Assembly: GCF_042434745.1 (NCBI RefSeq)
Contig: NZ_JBHLSS010000003.1
DNA length: 64,000 bases
Source of the DNA: Azotobacter paspali
GTDB taxonomy: Bacteria; Pseudomonadota; Gammaproteobacteria; Pseudomonadales; Pseudomonadaceae
Strand: one strand, 5' to 3'
The position numbers and the translations under genes are program-made. The notes beneath the pieces were generated by a model that saw nothing but the letters and a program-made list of their open reading frames with translations, had not been told where the DNA came from and made no database searches. Below are positions 1 to 6,963 of this stretch, piece after piece. The stretch's first letter is position 1; each line of letters opens with the position of its first letter.

Positions 1-770
1 CTGCGCGATTCGATTAGCGCGAAGGTCAACAGGAACACCACTGCCAACACCAGCGCCGCCACGATGGGCGTGGCCTGCCAGCCGTCTTCCGGCCCTTGCA
101 CCAGCGCATACACCAGCAGCGTGGCGCCGGCTGTCACCGTCAGCGCGCCTGGCAGGTCGAAGCTGCGGCGCTCGGTGCGTGGTGCATCCTTTGGGATCAC
201 GAAGAATGCCGCCACGATGGCGATGCTCGCCAACAACACATTGACGAAGAATACTGAGGGCCAGCCATAGCCGCTGGTCAGTACCCCACCGGCCAGCGAG
301 CCCAGGGTCAGGCCACTGGCACCTGCGCCACCCCAGATCGCCAGCGCGCGGTTGCGCGGCGGACCCTCCTCAAACAGCCGATTGATCAGTGACAAGGTGG
401 ACGGAAACAGCAACGCCGCGCCGATGCCCTGTACCGCGCGCGCAATCACTATCACGGCCGGACTCCAAGCCAGCCCACCGACTAGCGAGGACAGCGCATA
501 CAGCCACAGCGCAAAGATGAACATGCGCCGCTGCCCCAGCAGATCGGCCGCGCGTCCGCCTAACAGCAGGAAGCCGCCGCAGAACACGGTATAGGCACTG
601 ACCACCCATTGCAGGGTCTGGCCGGAAAAGCCCAGTCCCGCGCCGATTTCCGGCAGGGCCACGAACACGATGTTGATGTCCAGCGAATAGATGAGCTGGG
701 CGAAAGCCAACAGGGCCAAGCTCCAGCCGAGCGAGCGGTGGGCGCTAGTGGCAGACGAGAGGGAAGTCAT
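1..770 (-). CDS. DHA2-family MFS drug efflux transporter (partial, C-terminus off the window)
   Basis: Read on the minus strand from an ATG at 770, an uninterrupted frame runs off the left edge, so only about 256 N-terminal residues are visible. They show successive hydrophobic helices, a loop GGRAADLLGQRRMF after helix 2 (the MFS motif A position), and the arginine-containing fourth helix (VIARAVQGIGAALLFPS) typical of the 14-helix DHA2/EmrB-QacA group. Such proteins are inner-membrane proton antiporters that export drugs or toxic organics. It is divergent from an ArsR-type regulator, with palindromic operator-like sequences in between, which suggests a repressor-controlled pump. The substrate cannot be told from sequence. 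Confidence 0.85.
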   Translation of the reverse strand, partial: MTSLSSATSAHRSLGWSLALLAFAQLIYSLDINIVFVALPEIGAGLGFSGQTLQWVVSAYTVFCGGFLLLGGRAADLLGQRRMFIFALWLYALSSLVGGLAWSPAVIVIARAVQGIGAALLFPSTLSLINRLFEEGPPRNRALAIWGGAGASGLTLGSLAGGVLTSGYGWPSVFFVNVLLASIAIVAAFFVIPKDAPRTERRSFDLPGALTVTAGATLLVYALVQGPEDGWQATPIVAALVLAVVFLLTFALIESR

Positions 771-797
771 GCGCGAATCTCCAAGTGACGACGTTCG

Positions 798-898
798 ATA
801 GTACGAATACATGCGTACTATAACAGTACGAGGACAATCGAACAATAATGACCCGACCTACATGGCGGAAAGAAATGGTTTGTAGGTACTCGTACTAT
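798..898. promoter_or_regulatory. Operator-like repeats between the MFS and ArsR-type genes
   Basis: An inverted repeat ATAGTACG (798-805) / CGTACTAT (814-821) sits just upstream of the transporter start. A further AGTACG half-site is at 825-830. A second CGTACTAT copy at 891-898 overlaps the annotated start of the regulator. Repeated half-sites on both sides of a divergent intergenic region are what one expects for a dimeric winged-helix repressor controlling both genes. That the neighbouring ArsR-type protein binds them is inference. Confidence 0.55.
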
Positions 899-1262
899 GT
901 CATACACTGGCCGGATGACACCTAACCATCCCGACCGGGAGCAGATTCGCCTTGAGAACGTGCTGACCGCGCTCGGCAATCCGCTGCGTCTCACGGTGGT
1001 GCGCGTGCTGGCCGGCGGCGGGGAATATGCGTGCAGCGCAGTACTGCACGGCATCCCCAAATCCACGCTGACCCACCACTGGCGCGTGCTGCGCGACAGC
1101 GGCGTGATCTGGCAGCGGCCCTACGGCAGGGAGAATTTGCTGTCGCTTCGGCGGGAAGACTTGGAGGCACGATTTCCTGGCCTGCTGGACTCGCTGCTAG
1201 CTGCGGTCGAGAACGACGCGCTGACGCAAGAGGCGACGGCGAAGAATCTGCCGCCGGGATGA
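897..1262 (+). CDS. ArsR-family winged-helix transcriptional regulator
   Basis: A 121-residue protein with a winged-helix DNA-binding domain over about residues 20-100. The segment LTALGNPLRLTVVRVLAG is the typical ArsR-type first helices, KSTLTHHWRVLRDSGVI is the recognition helix, and a GRENLLSLRREDLEARFPG wing follows. No CxC-type metal site is visible, so it probably senses something other than arsenic. It is divergent from the DHA2 pump and likely represses it. The start is uncertain: the ATG at 897 lies on an operator half-site, and the ATG at 915 would drop six residues and leave the operator upstream of the gene. Confidence 0.8.
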   Translation: MSYTGRMTPNHPDREQIRLENVLTALGNPLRLTVVRVLAGGGEYACSAVLHGIPKSTLTHHWRVLRDSGVIWQRPYGRENLLSLRREDLEARFPGLLDSLLAAVENDALTQEATAKNLPPG

Positions 1263-1314
1263 GGCCGAACCGTAACGCGTAGTCGATCGTGTCTCGCAGG
1301 CACGGCCCATCCGG

Positions 1315-2445
1315 TTAGTTCCCGAGCCGCCCCGACGCCAGCGACCGGAATCGGAAAATGTAGTAAGGCGGCCGGTGCCGCGCTTTGCCCTCATTGAACA
1401 CAGGTACCTCGGAGAGCTGCGCGGCCGACACGTACAGCCACCCGTCCGGCGAGAAGCTGACACCGTCGGGCCAGATCAAGTCAGGATGCGTGGCCAGCCG
1501 CCGGTACTGGCGGTCGTCCGCCCCGATCACGCCAACCGCGCGATGTTCAACTTCGGTCAGGTACAGGTTGCCTGCATCGTCGATCGACAGCCCGCCATTG
1601 TTGGGCTTGCGCGCATAGCGTTCCACGCGCCGCCCGAGCGTGGCGGCATCCAGCGACGTGTCGAGCAGGTCCGCGGTGCGTACACGGTAGAGCCAGCCGC
1701 CGTTGAGCGGACCGAAGTAAAGCCACGTGGCGTCCTTGTCGAGCGCGATCCCGTCGGCGCCGACGCGCAGACGTGCCGGCTTCCCACCACTGCCCGGTAC
1801 GCGCAGTTCACGGCCATCGACGCTGATCGGCACGTCCTCGGGCCGCACGCTGGCATGGCCTTCCAGCAACCGGCGCGAGGCACCCGTGCGCGCGTCCACG
1901 ACCACTAGCGCGGCCTGAGTGCCGTCGCCGCCGGGGCCGATGCCTTCGTCGGCGATGTAGAACGCGCTGTGCACAGGGTCGATGGCGAAATCGTTGAGCT
2001 GCGATTCCGGCCGCGAGGCCGGTGCGGAGATGTGGTAGATGCGCTTCAGGCGGTCCGTGCGGGTGTTCCAGCCGACGAGCTTAGGGGTAATGCCGCCGCG
2101 CGTGCCCATGTCCAGCATCCAGACCACGCCCTGGGCGTCGCCGCGCAAACCCAGCACCGAGTCCAGGTAGTGGTCGCTGTCCTTGCGCGGCGTGTTCCAG
2201 GTCAGGTTCGGGAAGGGGCGCCCGGAGCGCCGGTCGGCATCGAGTTCGGCGACGCGGATGTCCGGCGAGAAGAACGGATGATGGCTGTAGATGACTCGGT
2301 TGTCCGGCGTGAAGGTGATGTTGCCGACCGCCTCGGGCAGTGTGGCAACCACTTCAGCGGTCTGGACCTCGGCCGCGAGCGCCGAACTCGCGAGTGGGAT
2401 CAGCAACAACGCGGCGAGCGTTCTCATGATGTGTCGAGCCTTCAT
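1315..2445 (-). CDS. Secreted MRJP/yellow-family beta-propeller protein (L-dopachrome tautomerase-related)
   Basis: The start is the ATG at 2445, which overlaps the stop of the upstream oxidoreductase as ATGA and has AGGAG a few bases before it. The next Met (residue 7) begins MRTLAALLLIPLASSALA, a clear signal peptide, so export is expected. The mature part reads as a beta-propeller of the royal-jelly/yellow family: LNDFAIDPVHSAFYIAD, a segment with ALDKDATWLYFGPLNGGWLY, and PNNGGLSIDDAGNLYLTE then WPDGVSFSPDGWLYVS. Enzymatic function in bacteria is poorly defined; small-molecule binding or lactonase-like activity is possible. Translational coupling to the oxidoreductase suggests a shared pathway. 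Confidence 0.8.
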   Translation of the reverse strand: MKARHIMRTLAALLLIPLASSALAAEVQTAEVVATLPEAVGNITFTPDNRVIYSHHPFFSPDIRVAELDADRRSGRPFPNLTWNTPRKDSDHYLDSVLGLRGDAQGVVWMLDMGTRGGITPKLVGWNTRTDRLKRIYHISAPASRPESQLNDFAIDPVHSAFYIADEGIGPGGDGTQAALVVVDARTGASRRLLEGHASVRPEDVPISVDGRELRVPGSGGKPARLRVGADGIALDKDATWLYFGPLNGGWLYRVRTADLLDTSLDAATLGRRVERYARKPNNGGLSIDDAGNLYLTEVEHRAVGVIGADDRQYRRLATHPDLIWPDGVSFSPDGWLYVSAAQLSEVPVFNEGKARHRPPYYIFRFRSLASGRLGN

Positions 2446-3476
2446 GCGCCTTGCTCCTGCACCGCGAAGCCGGCCAGCGTGAGCTTGCCGATGGCCTGGC
2501 CGCTCTCCAGCAGCGCGTGGGCCTTGCGCAGGTTCTCGGCACTGATCGGTCCAAGCGATTGGGTGCGGGTCGTGGTGATCTTCCCCTGGTCGGCAAGTGC
2601 GGCCACCTTGGCCAGGATCTCCTGCTGGCGGGCGATGTCGGCCGTGCCCAGCAGTGGGCGGATGAACATGAACTCCCAATGGACAGACAGGCTGTTGCGC
2701 TTGAGGGAAACGATGTCGAGCGACGCGGGATCGTCGATCAGCGCAATACGTCCCTGCGGCGCGATCAACGCCACGATGTCGGTGAGGTAGTCGTCAGTGT
2801 GCGTGGTCGAGAACACGAAGGCAGGTGCGCCCAGGCCGAGGGCGTCGATCTGCGGGGCCAGCGGTTGGCGGTGGTCGATGACATGGTGCGCGCCCAGCTT
2901 CTCCACCCATGCCACCGTTTCCGGGCGCGAGGCGGTCGCAATAACGGTGAGGTCGGTCAGGGCGCGCGCCAACTGGATCGTGATGGAACCGACGCCGCCC
3001 GCGCCGCCGATCACCAGGATGGCATGGGCCGCACCTGCGACGGGCTGCTCCACCCGCAGGCGGTCGAACAAGGTTTCCCAGGCGGTCAGCGCAGTCAGCG
3101 GCAGCGCCGCAGCATCCTCGTCACCGAGCGTCGCCGGCGCATGGGTTGCGATACGCGCATCGACCGCCTGCAACTCGGCATAGCTGCCGAGCCGGTCGAT
3201 CGCGCCCGCATAGAACACCCGGTCGCCGGGTTTGAACCCCGTTACCCGCGCGCCGACCGCGCGCACGCGGCCCAGCGCATCCCAGCCGAGAATGCGCCAA
3301 GTGCCGGTGGCCGGCTGCACAGAGGCCCGTACCTTCGTGTCCGCCGGATTGACGGCGATGTCCTGCACTTCTACCAGCAGGTCCTGCTCGCCGTATTCGG
3401 GCTCGGGCAGGTCGAGATCGATCAGGGATCGGGAGTCGGAAATAGGTAGGGGTTGGTTGAAGCCAACGGCTTTCAT
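2442..3476 (-). CDS. Zinc-type alcohol dehydrogenase-like / quinone oxidoreductase (MDR superfamily)
   Basis: A medium-chain dehydrogenase/reductase of about 344 residues. The N-terminal GroES-like part reads MKAVGFNQPLPI then VEVQDIAVNPADTKVRA. The nucleotide-binding motif is ILVIGGAGGVGSITIQLAR, and HHVIDHRQPL follows in the Rossmann domain. The catalytic-zinc cysteines are absent, so it belongs to the zinc-independent QOR/ZADH subgroup, which reduces quinones or enones with NADPH. The Met at 3476 is chosen because it begins the conserved MKAVGF and has GGAG about 10 bases upstream. It is divergent from an HxlR regulator and overlaps the secreted protein downstream. Confidence 0.88.
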   Translation of the reverse strand: MKAVGFNQPLPISDSRSLIDLDLPEPEYGEQDLLVEVQDIAVNPADTKVRASVQPATGTWRILGWDALGRVRAVGARVTGFKPGDRVFYAGAIDRLGSYAELQAVDARIATHAPATLGDEDAAALPLTALTAWETLFDRLRVEQPVAGAAHAILVIGGAGGVGSITIQLARALTDLTVIATASRPETVAWVEKLGAHHVIDHRQPLAPQIDALGLGAPAFVFSTTHTDDYLTDIVALIAPQGRIALIDDPASLDIVSLKRNSLSVHWEFMFIRPLLGTADIARQQEILAKVAALADQGKITTTRTQSLGPISAENLRKAHALLESGQAIGKLTLAGFAVQEQGA

Positions 3477-3578
3477 GGCGCGCTCCATTCGGTGAACAAT
3501 GCACGCCATTCTTGCTTTTATTGTCTATCTACGTAAGAACGCACATACTTTGCATATAGTGTCGAAAAAGGTACTGCC

Positions 3579-3947
3579 ATGGCCCGCATTCCGCATCAAA
3601 CCTTCACCTGCGCCACCGGCTGCACGGTCGAGGCCACGCTCAACCTGATCGGTGGCAAGTGGAAGGGCGTCATCCTCTATCGCCTGCTGACCGAACAGGT
3701 GCTGCGCTTCAACGAGCTGCGCCGACTGCTGCCCAACATCACCCAGCGCATGCTGACCAACCAGTTGCGCGAACTGGAAGGCGACGGCCTGATCGCGCGC
3801 AAGGTCTATCCCGAGGTGCCGCCCAAGGTGGAGTACCGGCTGACGGACTATGGCCAGACACTGGCCCCCGTCATCCACGCTCTGAAGGCGTGGGGCGATG
3901 CCCATATCGAGGGCGGCGCACGGGCGGCGGAAGCAGCGGCCAACTGA
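3579..3947 (+). CDS. HxlR-family transcriptional regulator
   Basis: A 122-residue winged-helix protein that is close to a pure HxlR domain: CTVEATLNLIGGKWKGVILYRLL, then FNELRRLLPNITQRMLTNQLRELE, then a wing with VPPKVEYRLTDYGQTL. HxlR regulators often sense aldehydes, quinones or oxidants through N-terminal cysteines; here two cysteines sit at about residues 11 and 15. It is divergent from the oxidoreductase/MRJP pair, so an electrophile-responsive switch for those genes is a reasonable inference. Confidence 0.9.
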   Translation: MARIPHQTFTCATGCTVEATLNLIGGKWKGVILYRLLTEQVLRFNELRRLLPNITQRMLTNQLRELEGDGLIARKVYPEVPPKVEYRLTDYGQTLAPVIHALKAWGDAHIEGGARAAEAAAN

Positions 3948-3964
3948 GGCCGCCACTGTCTCGA

Positions 3965-4771
3965 TCATGAGCGGGCGCCCAGCAGCAGGTCGCGGATCGC
4001 GCGACCGACGCCAGCCGCCGATTGCGGGTTCTGACCAGTGACCAGACGATCGTCCACGACCACCTGGGCGGTAAAGTCCGGCGCAGGTTGGTGGCGAGCC
4101 CCGCGCTGCTCCAGCGTGGTGGCCAGCAGGAACGGCACGGTCCGGTCGAGTTCGACCGCGCGTTCCTCGCTATCGGTGAAGGCGCTCACGTTGCGGCCGG
4201 CGACGAGATAGCGGCCGTCGCTCAAGGTCACGTTGATCAGCGCCGCCGGACCGTGGCAGACCGCGCCGACCACGCCACCGGCCTCGAACACCGCCCGGGC
4301 CACGCGAGCGACCGCAGAGCTGTCCGGGAAGTCCCACATCGCTCCATGGCCGCCAGCGAAGTAGACCGCCGCATACTTCGACGGCTCGACCTCATCCAGG
4401 CGCTGGGTGCCGCGCAGCGCCTCGCGAAAGCGCGGGTCGTTCCAATAGCGGGCATTGACCGCATCGTTGAGATCCAGGCCATCGACCGGCGGTTCGCCGC
4501 CCTGGATCGAGGCGAATTCCACCGCGAGTCCGGCTGCCTCCAATTCTGCGAGCGGATGTGTGACTTCGCCAAGGTAGAAGCCGGTCGGCTGGCCGGTATC
4601 GCCCTTGGTGCCGTGACTGGTGAGCACGAACAGGACGGGCTTGATGTCGGAACGGATGGCGGTGGCGTTCATGGCGGGGTCTTTTCCTGGCGACAGGGGG
4701 TTAGCGTAGGTGCGTATGGCACTGGCTGCGATCAGCATCAGGACCAAGGTCAGTACAAGCCGGGGGATCAT
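3965..4771 (-). CDS. DJ-1/PfpI superfamily protein (type 1 glutamine amidotransferase-like) with signal peptide
   Basis: About 268 residues from the ATG at 4771. It begins MIPRLVLTLVLMLIAASAIRTYA, a signal sequence, so a periplasmic form is predicted. The DJ-1 fold shows PVLFVLTSHG near the start, YAAVYFAGGHGAMWDFP, and the nucleophile elbow GAVCHGPAAL (Cys followed by His). This matches the class I chaperone/glyoxalase-III-like (Hsp31-type) group rather than a true amidotransferase. Divergent from the LysR regulator at 4905. A longer upstream frame exists but lacks similarity to the family, so it was not used. Confidence 0.85.
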   Translation of the reverse strand: MIPRLVLTLVLMLIAASAIRTYANPLSPGKDPAMNATAIRSDIKPVLFVLTSHGTKGDTGQPTGFYLGEVTHPLAELEAAGLAVEFASIQGGEPPVDGLDLNDAVNARYWNDPRFREALRGTQRLDEVEPSKYAAVYFAGGHGAMWDFPDSSAVARVARAVFEAGGVVGAVCHGPAALINVTLSDGRYLVAGRNVSAFTDSEERAVELDRTVPFLLATTLEQRGARHQPAPDFTAQVVVDDRLVTGQNPQSAAGVGRAIRDLLLGARS

Positions 4772-4904
4772 TGAGCGGCTCCGGGAATTCAGTGGATACG
4801 GGCGTCTGGCGATGGCGCAGAACAGCACGCAGCCCGACTTTATTCCGACTAATTCGGGAGATAAACTGCCTGCAAAGCAATTCATTTGTTCTTAGTGAGA
4901 CAAG

Positions 4905-5801
4905 ATGAGCCGCCGATTCGACCACCTGGCTGATGTGGAAGCCTTGATCGCCGTTGTGGACCACGGCTCGCTCACCGCCGGCGCAGTAGCGCTGGCAACG
5001 ACGCCTTCGGTCTTGAGCCGCGCCATCAGCCGCCTCGAAGGCCGGCTCGGCACGCAACTACTGCGGCGCACGACCCGTCGCATCGGCCTGACCGATGCCG
5101 GGCGGCTGTACGTAGAGCAGGCCCGTGGCGCCTTCGCGCAGATCGACGACGCCGAACGCGCCATCCAGGGCCAAGGCGGCGTGCTGGCGGGACGGGTGCG
5201 CCTGAGCGTGCCGACCACCTACGGCCATTTCCGTCTGCCACCGCTGTTGCAGCGCTTCGCCGAGCGCCACCCGCAGGTGCGCGTCGAGCTGAATATCACC
5301 AACCGCAACGTCGACCTGGTGGCCGAGGGCTTCGACCTCGCCATCCGGCTGGGCGAGCTGCCCGACAGCGGCCTGGTCGCGCACAAGCTGGAAGACGCCC
5401 AGCTGCGCCTGGTGGCGGCGCCGGCCTACATCGCCCGCGCCGGAGAGCCACGCACACTGGACGATCTGCACCGGCACGTCTGCCTGCCTTTCGTGATGCC
5501 GCGTACCGGCCGCTATGCGCCCTGGCTGTTCCGCGAGGACGGCCGGGACCTGGACTGGCTGCCAGAATCGACCATCGAGGTCTCCGACGACGTGCTGGGC
5601 GTGGTGTCGCTGGCAGAACACGGAATGGGCTTGTGTCAGAGCTACGATTTCATCGTCCGCGAACGGATCGAACGCGGCGGCCTGGTCGAACTGCTGCCGC
5701 ACCTGGGCGGGCGTTCACGGCCCTTCTCGCTGGTCTATGCTCCGCACCGGCGCCTGTCGGCTCCAGCTCGCGCGTTGATCGATCTGCTGAAGACCGCTTG
5801 A
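4905..5801 (+). CDS. LysR-family transcriptional regulator
   Basis: A full-length 298-residue LTTR. The N-terminal winged helix reads LIAVVDHGSLTAGAVALATTPSVLSRAISRLE and GTQLLRRTTRRIGLTDAGRLY. A linker and a periplasmic-binding-like effector domain follow (GRVRLSVPTTYG, then DLVAEGFDLAIRLGELPDSGL). It is divergent from the DJ-1 gene and probably regulates it. The effector is unknown. It is the last intact gene before the scarred region. Confidence 0.92.
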   Translation: MSRRFDHLADVEALIAVVDHGSLTAGAVALATTPSVLSRAISRLEGRLGTQLLRRTTRRIGLTDAGRLYVEQARGAFAQIDDAERAIQGQGGVLAGRVRLSVPTTYGHFRLPPLLQRFAERHPQVRVELNITNRNVDLVAEGFDLAIRLGELPDSGLVAHKLEDAQLRLVAAPAYIARAGEPRTLDDLHRHVCLPFVMPRTGRYAPWLFREDGRDLDWLPESTIEVSDDVLGVVSLAEHGMGLCQSYDFIVRERIERGGLVELLPHLGGRSRPFSLVYAPHRRLSAPARALIDLLKTA

Positions 5802-5844
5802 GGTTTGCTGCGTGCGAGGCCTGTCGCTTCTCGCGCTGCGCACC

Positions 5845-6216
5845 TCAGACGTTTCGGCCCAGGACGGGAGTCTTGGCCACGTCCTGCTCGACACTTTGCG
5901 CCAGCAAGGCCGCCGCATTCTCTGCGTCCGCTCGAATGGCAGCGCCTGCAGGCGCGAGCGTGTTTTCGACGACGATGCTTTGGACTGCTTGATGCCCACC
6001 CACCGCAACCATGCCTCCAGATAAATCTTCTCCAGTCCCCAGGCATGGTCTGGCGTCTGTGATTCGGGGCCGTAGCCCAGGCCGCAGGCGTAAATGGCAA
6101 CGGTACGGCGGCCGCTGAGCATGCCGTTCAAGCCGCGCTCGTCGAAGGTGAATACCAACCCCTTGTGGGAGATCGCGTCGATGAGGTGCTTCAACTTGTA
6201 CGGAAGCCCCCAGTTC
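5845..6216 (-). pseudogene. FMN-dependent NADH-azoreductase fragment (azoR-like, C-terminal part, frameshifted)
   Basis: The minus-strand frame gives WGLPYKLKHLIDAISHKG, LVFTFDERGLNGMLSGRR and TPDHAWGLEKIYLEAWLRWVGI, the middle and end of an AzoR-type flavodoxin-fold azoreductase. After WVGIKQ the reading shifts frame and continues as VQSIVVENTLAPAGAAIRA to a stop at 5845. The first 80 or so residues, with the FMN-phosphate-binding start, are missing. The break is at about 6216, exactly where a LysR fragment begins on the other strand. This is a dead remnant. Confidence 0.8.
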
Positions 6217-6455
6217 CACAGGTGGCTTCACCCGAGCCGCCGAACGCCTGCACCTCTTGCAGTCGGCGATCAGCGCTCACATCCGACGGCTCGAAACCGA
6301 AGCCGGCCAGAGGTTGCTCCACCGCACCACGCGTTCGGTTTCCCTAACACCGACGGGCGCCAGGCTGGCAAGCTATGCCCGAACCATCCTGGCGTTGCAC
6401 GAGGACGCACGCCAGTCTCGGGACCGGCCGGCGGATCTCCGGCACGGTCTCGCTG
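6217..6455 (+). pseudogene. LysR-family regulator fragment (DNA-binding domain only)
   Basis: The plus-strand frame shows GGFTRAAERLHLLQSAISAH, IRRLETEAGQRLLHRTTRSV and SLTPTGARLASYARTIL, the winged helix of a LysR regulator. It lacks the first 15 or so residues, has a one-base frameshift near 6415 (after which LGTGRRISGTVSL resumes) and ends abruptly where an IS630 transposase tail starts. It was probably the divergent regulator of the azoreductase before a deletion removed both 5' ends. Confidence 0.75.
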
Positions 6456-6468
6456 GAGCATTTTTACC

Positions 6469-6571
6469 TTATCCCGATTCATATCCGGCTGCCTCGAAGT
6501 AGTGCCTGCAGTCCTGCGCCGAGAACTGCCCGATTGCCTCGCCAATGCTCTGCCACAGCTGCGGCACGGTC
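6469..6571 (-). pseudogene. IS630-family transposase, 3' end only
   Basis: A minus-strand frame of 33 codons ends at a TAA at 6469 and reads LWQSIGEAIGQFSAQDCRHY then FEAAGYESG. This is the characteristic C-terminus of IS630-type transposases (LWxxIGE...F...EC.NYF.AAGY). The rest is missing: the fragment is cut at 6572 by the terminal repeat of the IS3-type remnant. Confidence 0.7.
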
Positions 6572-6963
6572 TGAACCGCCCCGGGAATCTCGGAGGCTCG
6601 TTGGTGTGATTCATGCCGCCAGGGCTGACTCGTCGAGTTGTCGATAATACGCCGCTTCAGCTTCCGCCGGCGGGATGTTGCCGATCGGTTCCAGCAGTGA
6701 CGGTGGTTGTACCAGTCCACCCAGGTCAGCGTGGCCAGCTCCACGGCCTCGCGGTTCTTCCAGGACTGGCGATGAATCACTTCGGCCTTGTAGAGTCCGT
6801 CGATGGTCTCGAGCATGATATCGCGAACATCGTCACCGCTGTAGCCGTGGGGCTGGCCACCCAACCGATGGCTTCGCGGTCGCAGCAATCCAGGGCGAAG
6901 GTTATCCGCAAACGATCGCCATCGTCGCAGCGAAATTCGAAGCGAGATTCCCGGGGCGGTTCA
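6572..6963 (-). mobile_element. Internally deleted IS3-family element with intact terminal repeats
   Basis: Both ends begin TGAACCGCCCC, and the first 21 bases match perfectly in inverted orientation (6572-6592 and 6963-6943). This is the kind of end seen in IS3-family elements. Between them, on the minus strand, lie pieces of OrfB: DDGDRLRITFALDCCDREAI, GYSGDDVRDIMLETIDGLYK, REAVELATLTWVDWYNHR, then LLEPIGNIPPAEAEAAYYRQ ending ALAA and a stop at 6611. At least two one-base frameshifts are present, and OrfA plus most of OrfB are gone. The flanks (GGTC left, CCTC right) show no target duplication, so a deletion or recombination has occurred at this element. Confidence 0.85.

Noticed and set aside
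2451..3449. 332-codon plus-strand frame opposite the oxidoreductase
   Set aside because: The minus strand encodes a full MDR protein with an intact nucleotide-binding motif.
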